Source: Rhynchospora pubera
Taxonomy: Eukaryota; Streptophyta; Magnoliopsida; Poales; Cyperaceae
Direction of reading: 5' to 3'
DNA: 64,000 nt
Assembly (NCBI GenBank): GCA_028095005.1
Contig: CM051459.1
Span: forward strand, 196,827,902-196,891,901
The notes under the pieces were generated by a model that saw only the letters and a list, made by a program, of their open reading frames with translations, was not told the origin of the DNA and made no database searches. Shown piece by piece: positions 47,720 through 59,139 of this stretch. Both the position numbers and the translations under genes were made by a program. Each line of letters starts with the position of its first letter. Position 1 is the stretch's first letter.

Positions 47720-50190
47720 CTACATACTAGTTGATGCTTTCCCTTCGATTTCATCATTTTTCCGTTCTTAGGAAGCTTCGACCCATTCCCCGGCTTTAGT
47801 GGAGGAAAAGCCAGTATTTCAAAGTGAAATTCAAGAATGATTATTCTTGTCGACCTTCTTTATGTTTATCTTTTACTACTTGCCTTGGCTTCTCAACTAA
47901 TTGAGCTAATCTGGTGGACACTCACATATTATCATATATATTGTATTTGCTTTTCCAAATGTCTATTGTGCGTCCCACAAGGGAAACTCTACTATGTATG
48001 AGGAAGTGAATGCTCGTTCAAAGGTTCTCTTTTGTTAGGAGTCGAGGTGGAATTCTTTGGCGGATGGATTATGAAAATTTGAAAATGGTTGGTTCTTTAC
48101 TGGTTGAGCCGACAACAATTGAGGCGTGAAGTAAAGTTTAGTATTGTCTTGGGATCTAATTGAAACGTCAAGAAAGTTATCAGTTCACTCTCCCATAAAT
48201 AACTGCTGCTCGCTTTGACGCAACGTCAGGTGGGCCACCTGCCCCTCATAATTCAACAGGTGACTCCCCAAGGACGACCACATCTTTCCGAACTTTTTTT
48301 GGGAATCGGGTCCGTTACCTGGAACAAGAAGTATAAAAAGGTATGCTTATCAAATAATTACTTTTCTTTCAACCACATTTCAGACTCTACGCACGCAGTG
48401 TATCTTGATTTTAAGGGAGGGTATAACAGTACCTTGAAAGCTCAAGTAGATCCATGAGCATACCTGCTTTTTGACCGGATATTTCTTCATGTTTTTTATA
48501 CATTTTTATGAGGGTTTGCTTCCATACTAATTCTTGCTGGTTAGTGCTCAATTATGCTTCGGTGGGTAGTGGATAGCAAAGCATCCTGACTGAGTTAGGC
48601 ATTTGTAGTGGCAGTGATACGTGTACTTATAATGTTTCTTTTTTATAAGGAAAGTCGGCATTAGACCAGCTCCTGCAGATAAAAAGGTATTTACAGTTAT
48701 ATAGGACCAAAGAGGTCTTAAGGAATTTATTCCTCTTGACCATAGAGGTTGAATACTTAGTTCGAGTGGAACGAATACCCGCCAATGTATTTATAGCCGG
48801 AGAGCTCGCCTAAGAGTGCCGCAGGATTGATTGAGATCCATCCTCCCCCCCAACGCTGTGTCAAGAAAAGACCCAGTCGGGCAAGCAGATTACCGTCTGG
48901 AAAGAAATTCCTATGAAATCTCATTGCAAGCAACCAAGCACGTAGAATGGTGAAGTTACTAGAAAAAAGTTTCGCTCCTTACAGAAGGGCAGGCGGGTGT
49001 ATTTTCTATGAAAAAGTCGTATCTCTATACCTGCAAGAGTCAGTAATACCATTCAATTTTCCTATAGAGGCCAGTTGCCTTTATTAAAGTCTGCTTAACC
49101 TTATGATGATTATAGCGAAGTGAGACTCCGTTATTTTTCCCGTGTAAAATACTAAAGATAGGTATTTCAAAAGGAAGTGCGTTCACCCTTATATTTTTAT
49201 ATAAGCTCATATTTGAACCCGCACACTTGTATTTATTTAGAAAATCTGTGAGCCCGTGTTCCTGCTTCTGTCACTAAAGAAAGGTCTAAAAAGTCATACA
49301 TGGGTAACCCGAAAGAATGATCATAAAAAGAGCTACCACTCATCTCTGTTGAGGTTACTGGGGTATAAACCCGAAAAACCCCCTGTCAGTTTAATTGGTG
49401 GAATTGGTGGAAAAGGAAAGTAAGTACGGAAGGTCAATAATTACTCTTTAAACAGGTAAAGCAAAATAGACTAGCCACTACGGCGAATTAGGAAGGCTCA
49501 TTGGCGCGTACACAACTATGGCTGACACAACAGAAATTACGCCGCTTGTGAAGTACAGGCCGAAGGGTAATGACAACAAAGCAAAAGACAAAGTCCAGCG
49601 AGTAAGGGAAAGCAATTTGAAATAGTAATAGGCAAGTAAAAAATCCGATTTCACTATTCCTATCAGCGTGTCAAAAAGGGCCGACTACTGAAAGGATTAC
49701 TAAAGTTCAGTCTCCGAAATCCAAAGTCTGCTGGTAGTAGTTACCATCCAGCCTGTGTCAGTTTACAGCCATACATAAGCAGTAATTGCTTAGCCAATTT
49801 AATAAGCCTCCGGAGTGGCACCAGTTGGATAGGAGAGAATAGAATAGGAAACTGGCGTCTTTCCTGCCTGGCCTCTTTCTTCGAGCAAGTTCGAGTTCTC
49901 GTTGGAGTACTTGGAGTACTAAGCCCATCTAATTACAGTGTACGAGAAAGCCTGACTTTTACTTTTATAGTACTAAGGCAAGCAACAGGGCAAGCATACT
50001 AACGAAAAAAGCGGAATATTCTATCTTACCCCAGCTATTACATAAACCCCTTAATAAGGGTCGGCCACTCCCGGGTATCTTCCCTGGAGTCAAGGCTTTA
50101 TAAGTCCTCTTAAGTTTTTAACGGTCTACAGGAAGGCCTAGTTCCCGTTGGAGTATATTTTTTCGTATTCATGAGTGAACGATAGAGACT
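47720..50190. other. unassigned spacer
   Basis: No gene recognised. The 80-codon frame 48215-48457 has no motif I know. Confidence 0.5.
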
Positions 50191-50192
50191 TT

Positions 50193-50520
50193 TCACTCTA
50201 TGAGGTTCTCATAATTGATTCGGTTAACAATATATAGTGGTGGTGTAAGATCATAAAATGGCAACGCATAAATTTCCGGCAACAAGTGAGCATAGACAGC
50301 TGGAGTAAGAAAGTTATCATGAACAGTGTAAACAGGTACTTTATGTTTAATTCACTTGAATATTACATGACAAGCTAATCCTGCTTCCTTTTGGTGAATT
50401 AAATTGGCAAATGTTAATCCTTAGATTGTCTATGAAAAACTAAGAATTGAGTTATCGCGGGTATTTCTCATATCTTTTACCTAATGTTCGAGCTTCTTCT
50501 AACGATTTAGGTGAGGCCGC
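50193..50520 (-). pseudogene. rpo: linear-plasmid RNA polymerase relic, C-terminal part
   Basis: The minus strand reads TFANLIHQKEAGLACHVIFK, a stop, then VPVYTVHDNFLTPAVYAHLL and PPLYIVNRINYENLIE to a TGA at 50193-50195. The H-D-N-F block is the conserved C-terminal histidine-aspartate motif of phage-type RNA polymerases in the form used by mitochondrial plasmids. An upstream segment, SLEEARTLGKRYEKYPR, is in another frame. The central catalytic region lying between this piece and the one at 17040-18216 was not found in the window. Confidence 0.75.
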
Positions 50521-51663
50521 CCTTCCTTCTTAAGAAAAAAGGGTCAAAGCATAACTTTAGAAAGGTGAGTCACAAATGCGGGTTTTCTTCGATAGTGGAA
50601 AAAGTGCTGCACAAAAAGTCTTCAACCCCAGCGAACGATAGATAGCACAGCGCTAGTGATGAGGCTCCATCCGTTGCGCTTTCTAAAGCAGTAAACTCTT
50701 AATTAGAAATGGTCGTCATATTGACAACCAGAAACTTACAAAGTAAAGGTATAGCGCCCAAGGGCTTAGTAAGAAAGATTCTCAAGTCAAGAAATTACAA
50801 GTAAAGATACACTACCTCATTAGGAAAAAGAGACAAGTCAGACACGTGAAAGTAATAAACCACGGAGCAAACGTATGCTAAAGAAAATACACGTATAAAC
50901 GATAAAGCGGATGCACGCACTGACTACCCAGATTAATTGTACGCCTTCTTCCTATATACTATCGGTGTTTCGAAGCTATACCACCCAGGCTGTATCGACC
51001 TAGAATAAGAAAGAGCCAGCTTTTTCCAATGCAAAATAAAAAGAAAGCGCGGAAGGAACTGAAGCATATGTTTAAGTAGAGCTAGGAGTTGCATTACAAG
51101 AATAAAGAAAATCAACTGTTGTACCGGAAGAATCTGCTTCACGCGAGTCAACTTATACTTATGTAAACTAGTCTAAAGCTCCTCCTTAATATGCCTAAAG
51201 AAATTACTATTTAACCTCCGAATTAGAACTAGTTTCTGTCAACTACTAAAAAACATACTAAAAAAAAAGGAATTACAATGAAAAACCTAAGCAACTAAGA
51301 AATCAAACTAAGGCGGCTAGGAATATGCGTAACAGAAGTATGCCCGGCATTATAAACCACAGATTTAGTTAAACGAGTGCGCGCAAGAAAGAGAGCGAGT
51401 TTCATATAATGAGTCAAAGTAGGGTGTGCTGGATTATGGTATTGCTTTTCCTTCCTCTTTTTCTTTATCTTTTGATTTCCTTGCTCGCCGGCAAAAGATA
51501 ATCTCCTGAAAAAGGAGTAGAGCTAGCAGTTGTGTTTGACTTTATTTAGAAGTTTTTTTATGCTCAAAAAGAAAGGAAGAGTTTATACTTAGTAGGTTAT
51601 TTACCAATCCAGTGGTAACGCCCGATAAAACTAATAATTAAAGAGAGCGAGCGTTCTTGAACT

Positions 51664-51698
51664 CAGTGAGTAACTACTAATGTTACGAACAAAAAGAG
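51664..51698 (+). repeat. hairpin element copy 7
   Basis: CAGTGAGTAACTACTAATGT followed by TACGAACAAAAAG. Same stem and loop as copy 1. Confidence 0.8.
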
Positions 51699-52788
51699 CC
51701 TATAGCAAAAGTGATACTTGCTTTCGCGCATCCATTTTATTGCTGGATAGAAATGGCTTTTGTGCCGGTTGGGTTTGTTTTGCTTGTTTCGACCTTTGGT
51801 GAGCTTTTGGTGAGCGTAGGAGGGTTGAGTCGGTCTAGGTCCGGTTCGCTTGAACCCATTTTGCTAAGATTGGAACAGATATGAAAACGCGGGGTGAATC
51901 TTTCTTATTCTCCCCCCGGGGCTCCTCATTTTGCTACTAAATAGAAACAGTTCGGACCTTGCTCATACAATCCTCGGGACTACTATTGGTTCATATTTGT
52001 CCTCCCGTAAACAAGACGAGACTTTTTGGGAGGTTAGCGCCCTTTGGTAGCCTTCCAGTTCAGCTACAGCGAGCTCTTCACTTGATAGAAGAGCGAGACA
52101 TGAGGAAACGAAGTGTCGATCCGCTTCGGAATGCGATTACCGCCTCACCTGTCGATTAAAGAATTCCACCATGGAGATGGCAGCTTCGAGCCCCACCTTT
52201 GATATCCAGTCGTGTGCCTGCCTTCTGGGATATGTTTCTTTCGATGAGACCGCTCTGATCGGGATCTTACTCCACTAATGGTTCTGTTTTCGTACCATGT
52301 TTTTCACCTAGGGCCTACGCTTTTCGAGTTTAGCCTATCTTCGTGCTGGAAGGCCTTTTTATCCTCCCTGAGGTCGGACTCTTGCACCTGTCAACTCTGG
52401 CATTCCCAAGGCATCGCATATCCGGAAGGGAGCAAATACGATCAACTGTTATGGATTGACTTCTCCTGTTGCTTGATTCAAAACCTGTCACTCTTTTAGC
52501 ATCTCAACATTGGCATGTGTACTCTCGAAAAGAAGAAACCTATCAAAATTCAGGTCGGTGCACACTTCTTAATGAGAAAAGAGTAGGATCCACTTTCTTC
52601 AACTGCTTAGACTCTTCCTCACTCAAAGACGAAAGACGGCGAGGCTGGTTATCAGGCGCTACCAGTGTCATGTGACAGGTATGAACATAACCACAGATTT
52701 CCGGCCGAGAGAGATATCTTTTGCTTCTCGTCCCCTTTCTTTATTTTGCTATGAGCCTGCCTGAGTAATAAGTCTAGAAGATAGTAGG

Positions 52789-52843
52789 GCTTTTCCTTCA
52801 TAACATTAGTAGTATAGAGTGGAAAAGAGTAGTTACTCACTGG
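52789..52843 (-). repeat. hairpin element copy 8, interrupted
   Basis: A family member split by about 20 extra bases. The consensus AGTAGT is present twice, flanking ATAGAGTGGAAAAG. The outer parts (CATAACATT and TACTCACTGG) match the family. Confidence 0.75.
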
Positions 52844-53694
52844 TAGGAAGAAAACGTAACTAGAATGTTTTTGGCACCTTTTTTGCTGAGCTTTAGATTC
52901 AAACATATTGAATGCTTCCTTTCTGGCATGCCAACGCAGGGTAAGCGATCTATTCTATCCAACTCGATTTCCAATGTCAAGTAGTAACGGAGTTTCCTCC
53001 TAAATCTGAGTCAAATCCAGAGGAGAGCAGATTCTTTCTTTATTGGCATGGTGAGAATATACTCGTGTATTTTTTCCTTTCAACCCGTTTGAAAGAGCAT
53101 TTATCCCGTTTTCTGCAGCGCATTTCTCCACCAGCATACTCCACCTGGATGATAGAGATCATCCTATTAGCGAGTCTCCGAATCAGTGATCTTTTTTTGA
53201 TGACATCTGGTACCATGCATGAAGCTTGCTTCGTTCTGGTATTTGAGCGGCGCTTTGAAAGATTTGGCGTGGAAGGCGGTGATTACACACACTCTCAAGC
53301 CGCTAAGTTGCTATCGCCAGCCTCACATTCTTCCTTCCACACTCTCTTCCAACGACCCACCATAAAACGCATAAGAATACGAACCACATACTGCACTTGG
53401 TCAGAGTTCTAAATGAAGACAGAATAGTAAAGAAAATGCAAAAGTCTAATGGGACTGATCACAAGTCAGATCAAGAAGAGGGGGACATTTCTAATGAACC
53501 ATGTATTTCTACTCGTAGTGTGTTCGCATATCATATACATAGCGCACTTAAGCACATACATAGTGAAGTTGCATACGCTACGGAACAAAGACAAGACTTT
53601 CCGTGATTTACTGGGATAAAAAACCCTACTTTCACTTGGCCGGTACCATCCCTCGCACTTCATCTTGCTTTCACTCCTTATAACTGGGAAAGAT

Positions 53695-53706
53695 AGGCGC
53701 GGAGCG
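53695..53706 (-). repeat. GC-rich 12-mer
   Basis: AGGCGCGGAGCG followed by AT, the reverse complement of the 14-mer form. Confidence 0.55.
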
Positions 53707-55283
53707 ATAAACTATTGAACAAACGCACTTGTTAGGGCTGCTTTTCACTGAAGAAAAGGTAATTCCTTCTTTTTTGCCAATCGAGTGAACGGGACTAAAC
53801 CTGCGATTCGTTCTTTAGTGAGGCTTAACTAACTAACTTAATAAGGTAGGGAGGGCAGAGTGGAGTACCCCTTTCCTGGCGCATATAAATAAGCAAGCAT
53901 TTGCTACCAACGGTAGTCGAAGTAGCTCTTTCTTGACTTGTCTGCCTCTATATGGGAATTCCCAGTAGTGTTAGCAGTAGGAATGCTTGGCCTATAGAAT
54001 TAGGTAAGGAAGAAGAACGCTTGAGCATGGATTCTTTACCAGTTATTGGTACCTTACCAGTTATAACCCAGATCAGAATGGTAGACTGTAGAGAGGTGTC
54101 TTTTGTAGTTTTTCTGCGGCCAACCTTCAAGAGTTTGAGTCAACCAGTACACAACAGGTTTACCATACCGCCAGGGACTACCAACCCAGCATGGTACACC
54201 TGTTTGCTACAATTCGTCTAAAAGAAGCATCAAAAACTGAAAAGCAACTGGCACAGGTCAAGTTCTCCTTAGGCATGTAATAGTGACTCAAATACCCAGT
54301 ACTGTGAAATATAAGAACTGCAACTTTACGACTGATATTGAATACCGTGAGCATAATACATAAGTAACAATCCCAAATAAAATAATAAAGAAAGAAAAAT
54401 AAATACTATCTGCAAAAACTGACTGACTATCTTAGTCCTTGAAAGGGAAAGAAGGTATTGGGTCTGGCTTCTCATAAGGAAAGGAAGAACCAACGCAGGA
54501 TTCGTTGAAGTTGTGAACGTACCCCGTGCTTGATGCAATAGAAGCTCTTCTTCTTACAGTAAGCAAGGGTAAGCGGTATAAAAGTAAGTGCTCTTGTCTC
54601 TTGCTTCAGCGGAATAACTGCTGCTAGTCTATTCGCCGTATCCGCTCTTTTAAAGGTAACTTCATGGATGCCCAGTTAATAGTAGAAGGGTAGGTATAAT
54701 ACTAAACGGCAGATGGCATTTAGGCCAAGAAAGTGTCCGGTTCTGATGGCGCCTATTCAAACGTAATTCTAGTTGAAGAAAAACTAGAAAATTCCAATAA
54801 ACTCATCTTAAGTGGCACGAAGTACTTACCCCCTTACTTAACATAGGCGCACGAGTGCCGTGATCTCAATAAGTAACCCAACCCAGGAGGGAGGCGGGTT
54901 CTTTATCTAATCGCCATTATGCTCCCTTGCCTTGGAATCCTTATAGCCACCAATAGGAGTCAGAGCTGTAGCAAACGTAGCTACATCCGAAACTATCTTA
55001 CTCTGGATGGGCATCAGAATAGAAAGCAACTGGAAAAGTCAAACCCCAGCAACCGGATCTCTTTGAGTCTTTTCTTGCCTCGAGTTGATACTTCTTTCTC
55101 TTCTAGCTGAGCACTGGAAAGGAAGTCGGGATAATTCCTAAGCCGGATAGAATCGGTCAAAGCAGGAATCGGCACAACCAACCATAGGAGCCAGCAATCC
55201 CGAAGATTACTCCCGGCCGGTCAGACCAGCTTCGTCGTAGACTTAGGACCATCACTCTCTCCTATTTTGTTGGAAGGGGAAGC

Positions 55284-55499
55284 TTGGAATGTAGGAAAGG
55301 GCGGATAAGGAAAGAGGTTTGGCAAGTAGGACCAGAATTTAAGAATTCTCAAGAAGCTGGTAGATATATTGGATATCCCTTAGCGAAGGTTCGAAGATAC
55401 ATAAACACTGACTATGAACTAACGGGTACATTGAAAGGAGAGAAATTTCACATCCTACGAAATCCTTACACTCCGCCCGTTGCTAGCAATAATTATTAA
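55284..55499 (+). CDS. hypothetical protein A, possibly part of a homing-type or plasmid protein
   Basis: A 71-codon open frame with a composition unlike random spacer: SQEAGRYIGYPLAKVRRYIN, then YELTGTLKGEKFHILRNPY. The A-x3-I-G-x5-V-R-R-Y-I-N followed by L-x-G-x-L-K-x3-F-x-I-L pattern is vaguely like the small helix-turn-helix modules attached to mitochondrial homing endonucleases. I cannot confirm this. No nuclease motif is visible. The start is only the first ATG. A second frame follows 9 bp later. Confidence 0.3.
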   Translation: MECRKGRIRKEVWQVGPEFKNSQEAGRYIGYPLAKVRRYINTDYELTGTLKGEKFHILRNPYTPPVASNNY

Positions 55500-55508
55500 C
55501 TTCCCAAA

Positions 55509-55742
55509 ATGAATGTAGAGACAAACGCACAAACACGAGAAAACATCTTCTCTAGTCCTCTTGCTGACGTTCTGCGAGACTTTGACGTTTACCATTTTTC
55601 TAATAAATGGAAAAAAAAGTATGTGGAACCTAACAAGCCAACTACAAAGATTTGGTTTATCCAACCACTACTCAATGAAGATCTGCCAGAAGACGCAAAC
55701 CACTTCTGGAATCAAACTATAGACCCTATCCTTCATGGATAA
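55509..55742 (+). CDS. hypothetical protein B
   Basis: A 77-codon frame beginning 9 bp after hypothetical protein A, and one base out of frame with it (55509 versus 55284). It reads PLADVLRDFDVYHFSNKWKK and KIWFIQPLLNEDLPEDANHF. It looks like real protein (acidic, aromatic, few low-complexity runs), but no family is recognised. It may be the frameshifted continuation of the preceding frame or a separate relic. Confidence 0.3.
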   Translation: MNVETNAQTRENIFSSPLADVLRDFDVYHFSNKWKKKYVEPNKPTTKIWFIQPLLNEDLPEDANHFWNQTIDPILHG

Positions 55743-56349
55743 CTATGGAAAGAGAAAGGAAAAGAAGAGGAACATACACTGCTTCAAATCCTTGGCAGGA
55801 TTCCTTGCTCCAATGTTCACTTCAGGTGCAATTACAGCTATTTAACCTCGAATCCCATTTAGGCTTTATCCCTAGTTCAGTGAAAATTCCACAGTAGCAC
55901 AAGTATAAAGGAAGGGTCTTTTTGTAAAAGTCAGCCCTATTTTGCTATAGCAAATCATCCTGTAGGGGGTACCCCAATACGGAAATGAATCTTTCACTAC
56001 TACACACACGTTCAGAAAAAGAAAGTGCCTTCTGAGCATCTATCTTCTCAGATGACTGAAGGTAGCCTTCCTAGTGCAGGCAGAAGAACTGGGTACAAAT
56101 GTACCGAAAGATGATACAGGGTATTTTCGCTTTATCGACAGGCCAGCGTTACAAGGAGGGAAAAAGAAAGAACCATGTAGAAAAACCATTCAGGGTGTTT
56201 GATACTAATGAAACTCAGGACTATACTCTACATCCCACCCCCGCTCTTTATGCTATAGTGAGGTAAGGCTTTATGCTATAGTGGTTACTAGCTAGGAAAG
56301 TAACGAACGTATATATATAGATAGGCAAGCCTTTCTTTAAAAAGGAGTT

Positions 56350-56388
56350 AGCCTTTTCACTCGGAACATTAGAAGTTCCTCGTCGGGG
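56350..56388 (-). repeat. hairpin element copy 9, compensatory variant
   Basis: GCCTTTTCACTCGGAACATT and then AGAAGTTCCTCG. The flank is identical to copy 10 at 60866, but the stem is GGAAC/GTTCC instead of GTAAC/GTTAC. Both arms have changed so that pairing is kept. Confidence 0.7.
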
Positions 56389-57893
56389 TGAAATAGAGTT
56401 TTTCAGCAGGTTCGCCTCAGGTTTTCCAGCAGACCTTTTTTCTAGCGAAGAGACAATGTTCGCGCCAGGGTCTTTCCCATACACGACATTCGTGAAATCA
56501 TACAAGTTTACTATAAGAAAGATAAGCTTCATGTATGTTGTCGTGCCACAATTTCTCATAAACAGTAGAGTTTCACAAGGGCCGGCATCGGTATAGGCTT
56601 CCTGAGCTATCAAGACCAAATCCTGATTAATTCTATTTGTTTCATAATGTTGTCCTCCAGTAGTCCTTACTTTAGCCTTGCTTTCCCGTGACTGACTACC
56701 CGATCCAATTACGAGCAGCTGTGGCAGGGGATTTACTTAACAAAGGATATCAGTGGAAAGCGAAGCGGGGCTTCTCTTGACTTTTTTAGCCCGGTAATAT
56801 AATAGAAAGCTTACCACACTGTTCCATAATAGGCTCCACGAGAGTAATCCTTGTTGCCACCAAAAACGCAGGGCGTTAGCAACACCATTTACGAGAAAAC
56901 AGAAAGAAAAAAAAGAAAAGAATTAGAAAGACGGATCTTATGGAATCGGATTAGCTTGTGCTTCTGCGTGTTCCAAGAGAGAGACCCGCGACCTGGCCTA
57001 AACCTACAAGTTTAACAGGACCTTCCGCTCCTTGAGTTGAATTCATACCAATCGTTTTTACTTAAGTTACTTTCCTCTCTACTTGGGTTTCTTTAAAAAG
57101 CATGTAAATAAATATCGACATCTTTTTATTCCCCAAAATATTCAATAAAGGCAGGCATATTTACTTAACTAATGTCAACATAGTTTTAGAGATGACTGGA
57201 TGGAGTTCAATCATATGGCCGGGCTGCGTGTTACGGTGTCAACACATCTATCCATGTTTTGAGAATGAAATGAGAGACATTCCCAAAGCTTTATATTAAG
57301 TAGCATCAGCAGGTTCAGGATACAAATAATACAACTAAAAAGAATTACTTAATTGGAAGCAAGAGATATATTTGCAGTGGATTCCCGGCCATGTTTTTCC
57401 CATATGATCTAGTTTGACTTATTCTGGTACAACAACCACGTTTTCTATTATTTGTTTTGAGTCTCTAATTAAGATAAGGATAATATTTCACGCAAAAAGT
57501 AAACCAATCTTTAGAGAACATCAAGTATGTACAATAGGCAAACCAAAAAGGAAACATATTAAAAAACGAAACATGCAATACTAAAATTTTTCTTGGTCAT
57601 TACCTAAAAGTACACTTCGCACAAATGCAGGGGCGTTAACTCTTAATGAATTTGGCCTTTATTTCTTAGTGTTGTTCTCAAACCATTCACTCTAGTGACC
57701 CGACTCGATGAGCAGGCACTTGATCCCTTCCTTATAAAAAAAGAAGTATTGCGAACCATTGACTTATTCAACCCTCACACCTGACGAGGCCATGAAGAGA
57801 AGGTTATTGGAAAGCATTCAGCCCCTTTTAGCTGCTTCTTTCAAGAAGACATGAAAAATTCCATCCACCAAGGGCTTTGACAGAAAAGGGAAG

Positions 57894-58123
57894 CACTGGT
57901 GGTATCAAGAGGCACGGAAATGGAATGGGCAATGCAACTGGGTTGAGCGAATTGGATTGGAACATGTAAGTTTCTTCCTTCCAAGTATCTCCTGGGTCTT
58001 TTTTTGACTTTACAGACTTGGTTCTTTGAGCATGTTGCGCTCAGAAATATGCGTCTTTACAATGAAGCCATTCCAAGATATCGGGGAGGTTTGACATGTG
58101 CAAAAAAAGACATGATTGAGTTG
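57894..58123 (+). other. two nuclear-type exon blocks with splice signals
   Basis: Block 1 (57894-57965) reads HWWYQEARKWNGQCNWVERI, then GLEH, and meets the donor CAT|GTAAGTTT. Block 2 (58016-58123) follows TTTTTGACTTTACAG and reads TWFFEHVALRNMRLYNEAIP and GGLTCAKKDMIEL, then meets the donor TTG|GTGAGTTT. Both blocks are open and the joint is in phase 0. The intervening 50 bp is short for a plant intron. I do not recognise the protein. A nuclear transposon-related gene is possible. Confidence 0.4.
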
Positions 58124-58618
58124 GTGAGTTTGAGAGTATTGGAATTGGATAAATTATAACAAAAGCACTAAAGCCTACTTAGGTCATTTCGGAAATTGAG
58201 AAAGAAAATAGGCTGAAAGGAAAGCTAGAAAGTTATCTCTGGTTTGCAACCTTTCTTTTGGCATGCTGCCTTGGCTCCGAGTACGACTTTTTCAGATGAA
58301 ATTTCGTACTATTAAAGAAGGATTGTGACAGCCTTGAACATGTTCACCGCTAAAGAAGCCTCTCTCTGGAGATCGGGTCCCTCTACTGGGGTGGAGTGGC
58401 CATAAAGTTCTTCACTAGCCGATCTGGATTCTGAACTCACTAGCCTCGACCCAGGAACCTGTCTTTTCTCTTTGGCCTAATCGCCAGTAAGGGTGCTTTA
58501 AATAGAGTGTCAATCGGGCACTATGGAAGCAACTAAGCAAGGTATAAGAATATATATGTAGTTCCTCGCTATAAAGAATGGAACCGGCAAAGAAAGCTGA
58601 AATGCTGCTATCGAATTC

Positions 58619-59131
58619 CTACCCTCCCACACCACACCACGCTTTGCTATAGTTATATATAAGCTGAACTGCAGGAGGATGGGAAGAAAGAAAGGGGCTA
58701 TAAGTAAGCACTTTGTCGTGCGGTAAGAGCTGCTTGCCCCTTTTTACGGCTTGGCAAATTAGAAATGCTATAATATACTCTTTCCCATTACTTCTCATCC
58801 CAGACCAGCCCACTAGAATGCAAATTGGGATCAGAAAGGTCGTCAATATCACGAAGAATAATGAAAGACCATCTAGACCCATATACAAATGGATGTTTTC
58901 ATAAGGAAGCCATCGAACGCTTTCCACAAATTGAAATTTGGCCGTAGAAGGATCGAATTTGATCCAAAGAACAAGGGAATACAAAAAAGTGAGAAGAGAA
59001 ACGCACAGACCAATCAATCTTATCAGTCTTATTGAGGAATTTGGAATAAAAAGAAGAATAATGCTTCCTAGCACGGGACAGAGAATAAGACCACTTAGAT
59101 CAAAATAGCTTTCAAATAAATTTGCAAACAT
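58619..59131 (-). CDS. nad4: chimeric ORF: nad4 exon 1 start fused to unrelated sequence
   Basis: A 170-codon open frame. Residues 1-126 are the N-terminus of NADH dehydrogenase subunit 4 of mitochondrial complex I, with no stops: DLSGLILCPVLGSIILLFIP, WLPYENIHLYMGLDGLSLFF and ILTTFLIPICILVGWSGM are all characteristic. Three to four hydrophobic segments (about residues 12-30, 36-57, 89-110 and the start of one at 118) would span the inner membrane. At residue 127 (about 58753) similarity to nad4 ends within the exon, which is usually about 460 bp. A further 44 unrelated residues follow, ending SKAWCGVGG. The rest of nad4 and its introns are not here, so this is a partial copy joined by recombination. 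A full nad4 presumably exists elsewhere. It may be a silent fragment or an expressed chimeric ORF of the male-sterility type. Confidence 0.8.
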   Translation of the reverse strand: MFANLFESYFDLSGLILCPVLGSIILLFIPNSSIRLIRLIGLCVSLLTFLYSLVLWIKFDPSTAKFQFVESVRWLPYENIHLYMGLDGLSLFFVILTTFLIPICILVGWSGMRSNGKEYIIAFLICQAVKRGKQLLPHDKVLTYSPFLSSHPPAVQLIYNYSKAWCGVGG

Positions 59132-59139
59132 TGAGTAAG

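Larger units (their letters stand above)
50525..57880. other. unassigned spacer
   Basis: No recognised gene. Holds three hairpin elements, a GC-rich 12-mer and an unidentified ORF pair at 55284-55742. Frames of 115 and 123 codons (53065-53412 plus; 56248-56619 minus) show no known domain. The second runs through a hairpin element and is therefore unlikely to be an old gene. Confidence 0.5.

Noticed and set aside
56248..56619. 123-codon minus-strand ORF
   Set aside because: It reads through hairpin copy 9 in the middle, so it is more likely a chance frame than an old gene.
58619..58753. Natural continuation of nad4 exon 1
   Set aside because: The sequence after residue 126 does not follow the conserved nad4 exon, nor does it look like the start of a group II intron, so it was treated as a fusion.
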